From an uncultured Oscillospiraceae bacterium (lineage in GTDB: Bacteria; Bacillota; Clostridia; Oscillospirales; Oscillospiraceae): a DNA stretch of 64,000 bases. How positions within the stretch are numbered: position 1 is the stretch's first letter; each line of letters starts with the position of its first letter. The notes under the pieces are model-generated. The model was not told where the DNA came from, made no database searches, and saw only the letters and a list, made by a program, of their open reading frames with translations. Below, in pieces: positions 31,940 to 39,699 of this stretch. The DNA lies in NCBI GenBank assembly GCA_934589675.1, contig CAKTOF010000006.1, positions 62,001-126,000 on the forward strand, given 5' to 3'. Position numbers and translations under genes: made by a program.

Positions 31940-32845
31940 ATGGCTTACATGCCCCTGAAAAACGCGCCCCAGTATCTGGACGACTCGAAGATGACCAAGA
32001 TCTACGACCTGTCGATGCCGTGGGGCGTCGATACCCCGCTCTGGCCGTTCCCGGGCGCCCGTACGGATCTTCAGTTCCCGCGCGGCCAGTACCTCGGCCG
32101 TTTCCACAAGCGCACCATGACCTACACCGGTACGCTGCACGCCGGCACGCACATGGACGCGCCGAACCACGTCCTCCACGAGGAAGAGGTCGACCGCGAG
32201 CGCAACGGCTACAACCTCGCTGAGCTCCACCTCGAGCGCTGCATCGGCACCGGCATCATCGTCGACATGCGCTACCTCAAAGACGAGTTCGAGGAGAAGT
32301 GGAACGCCGCTGACGGCGACCCGAGCCGTATGCCGGCCGACATCTGGCACATCATCACCCCGGAGGAGTTCGACGCTGCCTGCAAGAAGGACGGCCTCGA
32401 GGTCCGCGAGAATGACTGGGTCGTCATCAACACCGGCTTCCATCACTACTGGAGAGTCAACAACGATAAGTACTACAACTACTACCCCGGCGAGGGTCCG
32501 GAGCTGGCGCACTACCTCGTGAACGAGAAGCACATCAAGGGCGTTTCCGGCACTTGGGGCGCCACCGACGCGCCGCTGTGGCACCATCCGCTCAAGGAGC
32601 AGATGCCGTGGCTCGAGACCGCGTACATGCAGGCGACCGGCGAGTCCGCTGCCGTCAAGTTCCCGGACTATGAGCCGTGCCATCGTATCTACATGCAGTC
32701 CGGCGTCTGCACCGTCGAGAACGCCGGCGGCGACATCGACGAGGTCACCGGCAAGCGCATGATCATCGCTGCCTTCCCGTTCCGCTGCGAGATGGCCGAT
32801 GGCGGTTTTGTCCGTCTCGTCGCCTGGGAGCCGGGCAACTTCTAA
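31940..32845 (+). CDS. Cyclase-family metal hydrolase (candidate dihydrophloroglucinol cyclohydrolase)
   Basis: 301 residues, kynurenine formamidase-like cyclase family. The metal-binding signature HAGTHMDAP is at 67-75 (H67, H71, D73), with a further conserved WGATDAPLWHHP around 213. Longer than bacterial formamidases (about 210) through inserts at 95-150 and a C-terminal extension. Relatives hydrolyse cyclic or acyl C-N and C-C bonds. In anaerobic phloroglucinol breakdown, as I recall, the ring of dihydrophloroglucinol is opened to 3-hydroxy-5-oxohexanoate by an enzyme of this family; the neighbouring dehydrogenase and BKACE genes fit. The ATG follows AGGAGG by 10 nt. Confidence 0.8.
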   Translation: MAYMPLKNAPQYLDDSKMTKIYDLSMPWGVDTPLWPFPGARTDLQFPRGQYLGRFHKRTMTYTGTLHAGTHMDAPNHVLHEEEVDRERNGYNLAELHLERCIGTGIIVDMRYLKDEFEEKWNAADGDPSRMPADIWHIITPEEFDAACKKDGLEVRENDWVVINTGFHHYWRVNNDKYYNYYPGEGPELAHYLVNEKHIKGVSGTWGATDAPLWHHPLKEQMPWLETAYMQATGESAAVKFPDYEPCHRIYMQSGVCTVENAGGDIDEVTGKRMIIAAFPFRCEMADGGFVRLVAWEPGNF

Positions 32846-32878
32846 TTCGCTGTTCCTGCCATAATCTGATTTTTGCCC

Positions 32879-32911
32879 GATTGCCCCGCGGATGCCCTCT
32901 GCGGGGCAATC
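32879..32911 (+). other. Intercistronic hairpin
   Basis: GATTGCCCCGC/GCGGGGCAATC, 11-bp stem with an 11-nt loop and no T run, between the cyclase and the dehydrogenase gene; possible partial attenuator or mRNA stabiliser. Confidence 0.5.
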
Positions 32912-32936
32912 GACTGTCTGAAAAAGGAAGAATCTT

Positions 32937-33902
32937 ATGAAAACCTTACAGGATATCAAGAAGATCGCGGTCCTCGGCGCCGGTACCATGGGCCCGGGCA
33001 TCGCGCAGACGTACGCCATGGGCGGCTACGAGGTCACGATGTGGACCCGCAGCGAGTCGACCCGCGAGAAGGCCGTTGCCTCGCTGAAAAGCCAGCTTGC
33101 CACGTTCGCCGAGGAGGGCGAGATCCGCGCCGAGGACATTGACACGATCTTCGGCCGCATCAGCTTCCGCCTGACGGTCGAAGAGGCTGTCGAGGGCGCG
33201 GACATGATTCAGGAGACGATCGTGGAAAACCGCGACGCGAAGGCCGCGCTCTATGAGCAGCTGGCTGCGTGCGTCGCGCCGGACGTCATCATCGCTTCGA
33301 ACACCTCGGCCATGAACATTTTTGAGGTCGTGCCGGAGAAGCTGCTGCCGCAGATGATCATCTGCCACTGGTATGCGCCCCCGCACGTCATCCCGCTCGT
33401 CGAGGTCGTCAAGAGCGAGCAGGCGCCGCAGGAGATGGCGGACGTCGCGGTCGAGCTGCTCGGCCGCTGCGGCAAGACGGCCGTGCTCATGAAGAAGTTC
33501 ATCCGCGGCTATATCGTCAACCGCCTGCAGCAGTGCCTCAACCGCGAGGTGTTCTACCTGCTTGACAACGGCTACTGCGACGCGCAGGCCATCGACCTGG
33601 CGGCCAAGGCGTCGTTCATCCCGCGCGCGGTCGTGCTCGGCCTTCTCAAGCGCGTCGACTTCGGCGGCGTGGACATGACGGCCAACAACTACCGCAACCA
33701 CTCCTACACCATGCCGGCCAACGGCGACGAGATGCCCAAGACCGTCGAAAAGCTCGTCGAAGAGGGCAACCTCGGCATCAAGACCGGCAAGGGCTTCTAT
33801 GACTACGAGGGCGTGGACATCGAGCAGCTCAAGCACAAGCGCGACCAGCAGCTGTTTGAGGTGTTCCGCCTCGCGAAAAAATTCCTCGCTGACCCGGTCT
33901 GA
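32937..33902 (+). CDS. 3-hydroxyacyl-CoA dehydrogenase-like enzyme (candidate 3-hydroxy-5-oxohexanoate dehydrogenase)
   Basis: 321 residues. Rossmann NAD site VLGAGTMGPGIAQ (12-24); the catalytic Ser in SNTSAMN, and the His-Glu pair in CHWYAPPHVIPLVEVV; the C-terminal helical domain ends with GIKTGKGFYDY. The active-site loop differs from the fatty-acid enzyme (CHWYAPP where HFFNPV is usual), which suggests a non-CoA or unusual substrate. With the adjacent cyclase it would oxidise 3-hydroxy-5-oxohexanoate to triacetate. Butyrate-pathway hydroxybutyryl-CoA dehydrogenase is the alternative, but the loop argues against it. Confidence 0.85.
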   Translation: MKTLQDIKKIAVLGAGTMGPGIAQTYAMGGYEVTMWTRSESTREKAVASLKSQLATFAEEGEIRAEDIDTIFGRISFRLTVEEAVEGADMIQETIVENRDAKAALYEQLAACVAPDVIIASNTSAMNIFEVVPEKLLPQMIICHWYAPPHVIPLVEVVKSEQAPQEMADVAVELLGRCGKTAVLMKKFIRGYIVNRLQQCLNREVFYLLDNGYCDAQAIDLAAKASFIPRAVVLGLLKRVDFGGVDMTANNYRNHSYTMPANGDEMPKTVEKLVEEGNLGIKTGKGFYDYEGVDIEQLKHKRDQQLFEVFRLAKKFLADPV

Positions 33903-34016
33903 TCCCGGGCGCGCCGGAGGCAGACGCGGCGCCGCGCGGAGCCGGCGGACTTTGCAGTCCGCACGGCGATCTTCGCGGCATCCCGCACCTGTCCGCCGGC
34001 AGAAGGGAAGGGAACC

Positions 34017-34349
34017 ATGGGCAAGGTAAGCGGCCACATCCTGCTGGCCGGGTATGCCAAGCTCCCGTCCAATACCACGGCGCAGAAAATGTTCGACCAG
34101 ATGGTCGTCGTTGCCGACGTGGATTTTGATACGGGCGTCGTGCTCGATGTCGACTGCTCCATGGCGACTGACCTCGGGCGCAGGTTCGTGCTGACGATGA
34201 TGAAGGGCTACAACCTCAATCGCGGCATGGACGACCTGCTTGAGGAGATGAACCTCAAGTACTACGGTCACCTCAAGCGTGCGCTGCTCACCGCCATCCG
34301 CGAGATCGGGCAGCAGTACGCCGACCTGAAAAAAGAGAACGAATCATAG
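34017..34349 (+). CDS. DUF3870 domain protein
   Basis: 110 residues. GYAKLPSNTTAQKMFDQMVV near the N-terminus and DVDCSMATDLGRRFV in the middle match my memory of DUF3870, a small domain of unknown function found near CoA and keto-acid catabolic genes in Firmicutes. One compact alpha/beta unit; no signal. AAGGGAAGGGA precedes the ATG. It lies between the dehydrogenase and the symporter, so a role in the same pathway (for example stabilising an intermediate) is possible but unproven. Confidence 0.75.
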   Translation: MGKVSGHILLAGYAKLPSNTTAQKMFDQMVVVADVDFDTGVVLDVDCSMATDLGRRFVLTMMKGYNLNRGMDDLLEEMNLKYYGHLKRALLTAIREIGQQYADLKKENES

Positions 34350-34398
34350 CTGTTTCGCCTGAGGGCGGCCGCAAAACGGCCGCCGGACTCAGACGAGA

Positions 34399-34454
34399 GC
34401 CAGCCAGACGCAGAAGGAGCATTCCGCTGCGTCCGGCTGGCTTTTGCTTTTTTT
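34399..34454 (+). terminator. Terminator after the cyclase-dehydrogenase-DUF3870 unit
   Basis: A 15-bp stem with one mismatch (34399-34413 with 34427-34441), then TTTTGCTTTTTTT. It ends just before the symporter gene, so that gene depends on read-through or an unseen promoter. Confidence 0.85.
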
Positions 34455-34472
34455 GAAATGGAGAATCCAGTC

Positions 34473-35894
34473 ATGACACTCACGGTTTCACAGCTCATCG
34501 GCCTGCTCGGCACGCTCGCGGTCATCATCGGCCTGAGCATCTGGTCCGGCCGGCAGGTCAAAAGCGCGGCCGATTTTGCCTCCGGCGGCGGAAAGTCCGG
34601 CGCATTCATCGTGGCCGGCACGATCATGGGCACACTCGTCGGCGGCTCTTCGACCATTGGAACGGCGCAGTTGGCCTATACATACGGCTTCTCAGCGTGG
34701 TGGTTCACGCTCGGCGGCGGCATCGGCTGCCTCATTCTGGCGCTGTTTTTCATTGGCCCGCTGCGCAAGAGCGGGTGCAGCACGCTCGTCGGAATGATCA
34801 CGAAGGAGTTCGGCCGCGAGGCGGGGCTGCTCTCGTCCATCCTCTCGTCCATCGGGATCTACATCAACATCCTCTCGCAGCTCATCGCCGCGACGGCCGT
34901 CATCGCCGTCATCGCGCCCGGCCTCGGGCTCATCCCGGAGCTGCTCATCGCCGCGGCGCTCATGGCGGTGTACGTCATCTTCGGCGGCGTGCGCGGCGCC
35001 GGCCTAGTCGGCATCGTGAAGCTGATTCTGCTCTATGTGGCCATGATCGGCGGCGGCGCGCTGGTGCTCTGTAAGGTCGGCGGCTTCCGGGGCTTTGCCG
35101 ACATGGTGCACGCCATCGAAGCCGGCGGCGACGGCATCAATCTGTTCAGCGTGTTCGCCCGCGGCGTTGCGACGGACGGCGGCAAGGGGCTTTCGCTGCT
35201 GCTCGGCGTCCTGACGACGCAGACGTATGCACAGGCCGTCCTCGCCGGCAAGACGGATCGCTCCGCGCGCATCGGCGCGCTGGTCAGCACATGCATGATC
35301 CCGCCCATCGGCATCGGCGGCATCCTCATCGGGCTTTATATGCGATCTGCGCACCCCGGCATCGTCGCCAAGACGGCGCTGACGGGCTTTGTGCTCGAGT
35401 ATATGCCGGGCGTGCTGGCGGGCGTCGTGCTCGGCGCGCTTCTCATTGCCGTTGTCGGCACGGGCGCCGGTCTTGCGCTCGGCATCAGCGCCGTCATCAA
35501 CAACGACATTGTAAAGAAGCTGACGCACCGCTTCGACGCGCCGAAGAAAAACCTGAACCTGACGCGCGCGTGCATCCTGATCGTGCTCTTCTCCGCGGCG
35601 ATGATCTGCACGGTGCTCGGCAGCGATATGATCCAGGACTTTGCGTACATGTCCATGGGGCTGCGCGGTGCGGTCATCTTCGCGCCGCTGTGCTGCGCCA
35701 TCTGGATGCCGGGGCGCGTGAGCCGCGGCTGGGCCATCGCAGCCATTGTGGCCGGCCCGGTGCTCGTTATGGTGTTCGGCACGGTGCTCAGCCTCCCGTG
35801 GGGGCTCGACTCGCTGTTTGCGGGCGTTGCGGCGAGCGTCGTCTGCTGCGCCATCGGGCGCGTCTGCGGTAGAAAGCCGCTGCTCGACGCATAA
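34473..35894 (+). CDS. Sodium:solute symporter family transporter
   Basis: 473 residues from the ATG at 34473, preceded by GGAG at 9 nt; an upstream ATG at 34458 sits in the terminator T run without a ribosome site. About 13 transmembrane segments; the SSS signature region GGSSTIGTAQLAYTYGFSAWW is near residue 60, and an internal LGVLTTQTYAQAVLAGKTD occurs near 250. Probably imports an organic acid or another small solute with Na+. Position at the end of the degradation island suggests uptake of an aromatic or keto acid substrate; this is inference. Confidence 0.88.
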   Translation: MTLTVSQLIGLLGTLAVIIGLSIWSGRQVKSAADFASGGGKSGAFIVAGTIMGTLVGGSSTIGTAQLAYTYGFSAWWFTLGGGIGCLILALFFIGPLRKSGCSTLVGMITKEFGREAGLLSSILSSIGIYINILSQLIAATAVIAVIAPGLGLIPELLIAAALMAVYVIFGGVRGAGLVGIVKLILLYVAMIGGGALVLCKVGGFRGFADMVHAIEAGGDGINLFSVFARGVATDGGKGLSLLLGVLTTQTYAQAVLAGKTDRSARIGALVSTCMIPPIGIGGILIGLYMRSAHPGIVAKTALTGFVLEYMPGVLAGVVLGALLIAVVGTGAGLALGISAVINNDIVKKLTHRFDAPKKNLNLTRACILIVLFSAAMICTVLGSDMIQDFAYMSMGLRGAVIFAPLCCAIWMPGRVSRGWAIAAIVAGPVLVMVFGTVLSLPWGLDSLFAGVAASVVCCAIGRVCGRKPLLDA

Positions 35895-35900
35895 TCAATA

Positions 35901-35930
35901 ACGCCGCCCATCCATCCGGATGGGCGGCGT
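35901..35930. terminator. Hairpin between convergent symporter and corrinoid genes
   Basis: ACGCCGCCCATCC/GGATGGGCGGCGT, perfect 13-bp stem with a 4-nt loop; T runs on both sides are poor. Confidence 0.6.
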
Positions 35931-35942
35931 AACTGATTGCGC

Positions 35943-36587
35943 TTATGCAGATTTCGCGGTCAATGCGCTTGCGGCGGCGCTGGCGGCCTCGGATGCGTCC
36001 TTGGTGTAGATGTCGGCGCCGATCTTGTCGCAGTAGGCCTGTGTGAGCGGGGCGCCGCCGACCATAATGGTCACCTTGTCGCGGATGCCGGCAGATTCCG
36101 CGGCCTTGACGACCTCTTCCATAACGGGCATGGTTGTCGTGAGCAGGGCGGAGCAGGCGATGATGTCACAGTGCTCGTCGATGGCAGTCTGGACAAATTT
36201 CTCGGGCGGGACGTCCACGCCGAGGTCGATGATCTCGATGCCCTTGCTCTCCATCATCATGGCGACCAGATTCTTGCCGATGTCATGCAGGTCGCCCTGA
36301 ACGGTGCCGATGCACGCGCGGCCGATGTTCTGCACGCCCTCTTCCTGAAGCAGCGGCTTGAGCAGGTTGATGCCGGCCGTCATCGCGCGCGCGGCGACGA
36401 GCATCTCGGGGACGAACATCTCATTTTTGCTGAATTTTTCGCCGACGACGTCCATGCCGGGCATCAGACCATCCTGCAGAACGGTCTGCGCGCTGACGCC
36501 CTCGTCAATGGCAGTCTGCACGAGCGCGGACACTTCTTTCCGCTTGCCGCGAATGACGGCAGAGGTGATATCTTCCAAAATCGCCAT
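35943..36587 (-). CDS. Corrinoid (B12-binding) methyltransferase protein
   Basis: 214 residues, MtbC/MtaC-like. N-terminal helical cap domain (about 1-85, with GLMPGMDVVGEKFSKNEMFVPEML) and a Rossmann B12 domain with GDLHDIGKN (D99, H101, G104), LGVDVPPE and MVGGAPLT. Carries a methyl-Co(III) intermediate between a substrate methyltransferase and an acceptor methyltransferase. No methyltransferase partner is encoded next to it. Near a polyphenol island, a role in O-demethylation of methoxylated aromatics is attractive but inferred; methylamine use is the alternative. Own promoter, divergent from LysR. Confidence 0.92.
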   Translation of the reverse strand: MAILEDITSAVIRGKRKEVSALVQTAIDEGVSAQTVLQDGLMPGMDVVGEKFSKNEMFVPEMLVAARAMTAGINLLKPLLQEEGVQNIGRACIGTVQGDLHDIGKNLVAMMMESKGIEIIDLGVDVPPEKFVQTAIDEHCDIIACSALLTTTMPVMEEVVKAAESAGIRDKVTIMVGGAPLTQAYCDKIGADIYTKDASEAASAAASALTAKSA

Positions 36588-36621
36588 GGCGGATGACCTC
36601 CCTATGTAAATTCTTTTACTT

Positions 36622-36651
36622 AGTATAGCATAGCCGGCCGACGTAAAACAA
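36622..36651 (-). promoter_or_regulatory. Promoter of the corrinoid protein gene
   Basis: Minus strand TTGTTT (36646-36651), 18-bp spacer, TATACT (36622-36627), then GGGAGG before the start. Confidence 0.6.
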
Positions 36652-36703
36652 GCTATTTCCCGGAAAAAATCAGGTTGCAAAACGAAATTCGGTTGTGACC
36701 GGT

Positions 36704-36731
36704 TTGCAATCCGGTTGTAGTATGGTAAAAT
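36704..36731 (+). promoter_or_regulatory. Promoter of the lysR-type gene
   Basis: TTGCAA, 16-bp spacer, TAAAAT. The surrounding 60 bp carry repeated CGGTTG(T) and GGTTTGCAA motifs, likely LysR binding half-sites controlling this gene and the divergent corrinoid gene. Confidence 0.5.
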
Positions 36732-36752
36732 AAACGCATTGGGGGAATGACG

Positions 36753-37631
36753 ATGATCAACGAGACCTCGATCCGCTGCTTTCTGACGCTGTGCAGCACG
36801 CTCAACTTCACGGAGGCGGCCAAGCGGATGTATATGACGCAGCAGTCCGTCAGCAAATATATCGCCAAGCTCGAGGAGGACATCGGCTTCACCCTGTTCG
36901 TGCGCACGCACCACTATGTGACGCTCACGCGCGCGGGCGAGGAGTTCTGTGCGCTTTTTTCCAGACTTGACCGCGATTACAGCGACACGGTGCAGCGGAT
37001 GCGGCAATACTATGATGAGCTGAACAATTCCCTGCGCATCGGCTACCTCGAATGGCTCGACCTCATGCCCATCATGAGCGGCCCGCTCCATCGGATGCGC
37101 GAGGAGAACCCGGCGCTGCAATTTGCCGCGGAAAAGCACCCGCAGTATGAGCTCAACCAGCATTTTTTGAACCGCAGGCTCGACCTCATCATCACCTACC
37201 GCGAATTTGCGCCGAAGGATCCGGGGCTTAAAAAGCTCGTCGTGCTCCAGACGCCGCTCGTGCTGCTCGTCTCGCCGGACAATCCGAAGGCAAAGCCGGA
37301 TGCGCGCGCGTCGGACTTTTTCGATGAGCCGTTCATCAAGGCGGCCACGAGCGCCGAGACGCTTTCGGAGTCCCGCGCCCGGGCGCGGCGGCAGGTGCGC
37401 GAGCTCGGCTTTTCGCCGCGCGAGATCATCATCGCACCGAACCTCGAGTCGGCCTACGTTGCGACGGAGCTTGGTCAGGGCGTGCTCGTTTCGACGATGC
37501 TCAGCCGCATGAGCATGAATTCCGAGCTGCGCTCGTACCCCATCGGAACGATGGAGGAGCTTCAGTGCTTCTGGCACGAGGACGACGAAAACCCGGCCGT
37601 TTCTGCGTTTGCCGACGCGCTCACACGCTGA
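36753..37631 (+). CDS. LysR-family transcriptional regulator
   Basis: 292 residues from the ATG at 36753, 7 nt after GGGGG (ATG at 36747 is too close). N-terminal HTH TLNFTEAAKRMYMTQQSVSKYIAKLEEDIGFTLF; the C-terminal substrate-binding domain is periplasmic-binding-protein-like, with LRIGYLEWLD and LVLLVSPDNP. Divergent from the corrinoid protein gene and so probably its regulator; effector unknown. Confidence 0.9.
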   Translation: MINETSIRCFLTLCSTLNFTEAAKRMYMTQQSVSKYIAKLEEDIGFTLFVRTHHYVTLTRAGEEFCALFSRLDRDYSDTVQRMRQYYDELNNSLRIGYLEWLDLMPIMSGPLHRMREENPALQFAAEKHPQYELNQHFLNRRLDLIITYREFAPKDPGLKKLVVLQTPLVLLVSPDNPKAKPDARASDFFDEPFIKAATSAETLSESRARARRQVRELGFSPREIIIAPNLESAYVATELGQGVLVSTMLSRMSMNSELRSYPIGTMEELQCFWHEDDENPAVSAFADALTR

Positions 37632-37686
37632 AGAGCCTGCGCTTCAGGCGCGCCGCACAGCGGGCTCTCGCGGAAAGAGATAAAAA

Positions 37687-37723
37687 CAGAGAGGACGCTT
37701 ATGCATCCTCTCTGAATTTTTTT
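37687..37723 (+). terminator. Terminator of the lysR-type gene
   Basis: CAGAGAGGA/TCCTCTCTG stem (37687-37695 with 37706-37714) followed by AATTTTTTT; overlaps the 3' end of mobB on the other strand. Confidence 0.8.
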
Positions 37724-38208
37724 ACATATTGCAGCAGCAGCTCCGCGCACGGCTCCGGGTCATCCAGCGGCAGGTGCGGCGCGGAGACGGGCAAGCTTTC
37801 GTCCGTTGCGACGGCGAGCAGCTCAGCTTCTTTGCAGTACAGCGGCCGCCCGAGCGCGGCGCGGTGGATCTCGATCTTCGGGTACGCGCTCTTTTTGTAG
37901 CCCTCGACGAGCGCGAGGTCGACCGGCTGGAGCCGCGCGAGAATTTCGGCGATGGACGGCTCATCCGGCAGCGTCTCTTGGATGGAGAGATGGGAGCCGG
38001 AGCAGATCGTGACGGAGTCCGCGCCCGCCTCGCGGAAGCGGTACGTGTCCTTGCCGGGGTGATCCATGGTAAACCCGTGCGTGTCGTGCTTGAGCACGGC
38101 GAGGCGCAGGCCGCGCGATTTGAGCGCGGGGATGAGCGCTTCCAAATACGTCGTCTTGCCCGTGCCGGACAGGCCGATGAAGACGACGACGGGCGTATAT
38201 TCATTCAT
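37699..38208 (-). CDS. mobB: Molybdopterin-guanine dinucleotide biosynthesis adaptor MobB
   Basis: 169 residues. The P-loop GLSGTGKTTYLE (13-24) is followed by LAVLKHDTHGFTMDHPGKDTYRF, the MobB signature, and later VDLALVEGYK. It assists MobA in attaching GMP to molybdopterin to form the bis-MGD cofactor. The start overlaps the mobA stop by eight bases. Its presence close to two bis-MGD enzymes is functionally coherent. Confidence 0.93.
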   Translation of the reverse strand: MNEYTPVVVFIGLSGTGKTTYLEALIPALKSRGLRLAVLKHDTHGFTMDHPGKDTYRFREAGADSVTICSGSHLSIQETLPDEPSIAEILARLQPVDLALVEGYKKSAYPKIEIHRAALGRPLYCKEAELLAVATDESLPVSAPHLPLDDPEPCAELLLQYVKKFREDA

Positions 38209-38785
38209 GGCCTTCCACCTGCCTGCGCGCCTGCTCGAATTCGGCGGGCGTGTTGAGATTGACAAAAAGCGCCGGATCGTCCGGCGTGAGCGTGACAAGC
38301 TTGACCTCGTGCAGCAGCCCGCGCAGCCGCAGCTCGCCGCGCGAAAGGCGCTCGCGCGCGGGCGCAAGGCAGCTTTTGCGGTAGAGCGCGAACAGCGGCT
38401 CCGGCCGGCCGTCCAGCGCATATGCGCATGCGTCGGCATCGCCGATGGCGATGCGCAGACGCTCGGCAGCAGCCGCGGACAGAAACGGCATATCGGCCGC
38501 CCAGACGAGGGCGAACTCCGTCTCCATCGCGCCAAGCCCCGCGCAAAGCCCGCCGAGCGGGCCGCAGCCGGGCACGTCGTCCGGCACGGCGCGGGCGCCG
38601 TCCGGAAGATGCGCAAAATGCTCCGGATCGCCGCACGCGACGAGCACAGGGATGCCAAGTGACGCGCCGAATGCGCACGCGCGCTCGAGCATCGTCCGGC
38701 CGGAGAGCGTCAGCGTCATCTTATCGCGCCCCATGCGGCTCGATTTCCCACCCGCAAGCACGAGCGCGGTGACGTCAGCCTTCAT
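38201..38785 (-). CDS. mobA: Molybdenum cofactor guanylyltransferase MobA
   Basis: 194 residues. Nucleotidyltransferase N-terminus LVLAGGKSSRMGRDK binding GTP, the metal site in WAADMPFL, and PEPLFALYRKS typical of MobA. Converts Mo-molybdopterin to MGD. Overlaps mobB downstream and the thioesterase gene upstream by about ten bases, so the five minus-strand genes from thyA to mobB form one unit. Confidence 0.93.
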   Translation of the reverse strand: MKADVTALVLAGGKSSRMGRDKMTLTLSGRTMLERACAFGASLGIPVLVACGDPEHFAHLPDGARAVPDDVPGCGPLGGLCAGLGAMETEFALVWAADMPFLSAAAAERLRIAIGDADACAYALDGRPEPLFALYRKSCLAPARERLSRGELRLRGLLHEVKLVTLTPDDPALFVNLNTPAEFEQARRQVEGHE

Positions 38786-39185
38786 AGGCCTTTTGAATCT
38801 TCGCGTAGACGTCCGGGTGCGCTTTTTCCATGTCGAGCGACTTCATGTCCGGCCCCGTCCAGATGTGGAACGACGTGCCCGTCCCGCAGAGCTCGCCGCC
38901 GCAGTACGTCTCGTAGTGCAGCTCGAGCTTTTTCGGGGCAAAGGAGAGCATGTTCGTCTTTACCGTGACCGTGCCGGGGTAGCGGACGGGCTTGTGGTAG
39001 GTGAGGTTCAGGCTGACCATGGGCGGGTCGATGCCGAAAACGTGCATCTGCTCGAACGAGAAGCCGAGCTTTGCAAGATAATCCATGCGCGCCATCTCAT
39101 ACCAGACGGGGTAGACGGCGTGGTGGACGATGCCCATCATGTCACAGTCCGGGTAGCGGACGTCAACGGTGATCTCGGTTGTCAT
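38775..39185 (-). CDS. YbgC/FadM-type acyl-CoA thioesterase (4HBT hotdog)
   Basis: 136 residues, single hotdog domain. The active-site segment YPDCDMMGIVHHAVYPVWYEMAR at 10-32 contains the conserved Asp of the 4-hydroxybenzoyl-CoA thioesterase type. PVRYPGTVTVKT is the typical central strand. It hydrolyses an acyl-CoA, often short-chain or aromatic; substrate not readable. Sits between mobA and folA in a mixed operon. Confidence 0.87.
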   Translation of the reverse strand: MTTEITVDVRYPDCDMMGIVHHAVYPVWYEMARMDYLAKLGFSFEQMHVFGIDPPMVSLNLTYHKPVRYPGTVTVKTNMLSFAPKKLELHYETYCGGELCGTGTSFHIWTGPDMKSLDMEKAHPDVYAKIQKAYEG

Positions 39186-39186
39186 A

Positions 39187-39690
39187 TCAGACCTCCAGCG
39201 GGGAAGAATTGCGGTAGTTCACGAATTGATAGCGCACGCCGTTTTCCTCCCCGACTGGCGCCTCCTCGCAGACCGACCAGTTCGGCAGGCGGTCGAGGTC
39301 GGGGAAGTATGCGTCGACCGGCACGTCGGCAAGCGTTTTTGTGACATACGCCATACGGCAGTACGGCACGAGCTGGTCGTACACGCTCTCGCCGCCGATG
39401 ACCCAGAGATCCTCATGCCCTTTTTCCCGCGCGTAGGCGAGCACGGCGTCCACGTCATGGAAAACCATGGCGCTCTCGACGGCAAAATTTTCGTCGTGCG
39501 TCAGGATGATGTTCTGCCGGTTCTTGAGCGGCCGTCCGCCGGGGAATGTGGCGAGCGTTTTGCGGCCGAGGACGACGGTGTGCCCCGTTGTGAGGTCGCG
39601 GAAGCGATGAAGATCCGCGCGGATGGACACGGCGAGCCGGCCCTCCATGCCGATGCCCCAGCGCTCGGTCACATTGACGATGCAGTTCAT
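39187..39690 (-). CDS. folA: Dihydrofolate reductase
   Basis: 167 residues. N-terminus CIVNVTERWGIGMEGRLAVSIRADLHRFRDLT with the substrate-binding Asp equivalent, NADPH-binding LGRKTLATFPGGRPLKNRQNIILT and WVIGGESVYDQL. Reduces dihydrofolate made by the thymidylate synthase encoded ten bases upstream. W-G-I-G in place of the usual Ala-Asp-G-x-I-G-x loop start is a modest variation. Confidence 0.93.
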   Translation of the reverse strand: MNCIVNVTERWGIGMEGRLAVSIRADLHRFRDLTTGHTVVLGRKTLATFPGGRPLKNRQNIILTHDENFAVESAMVFHDVDAVLAYAREKGHEDLWVIGGESVYDQLVPYCRMAYVTKTLADVPVDAYFPDLDRLPNWSVCEEAPVGEENGVRYQFVNYRNSSPLEV

Positions 39691-39699
39691 GCGATCACC

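Noticed and set aside
27906..33902. Butyrate synthesis operon (thiolase plus hydroxyacyl-CoA dehydrogenase)
   Set aside because: No crotonase, butyryl-CoA dehydrogenase or Etf genes are present, and the dehydrogenase loop is atypical. Kept only as an alternative.
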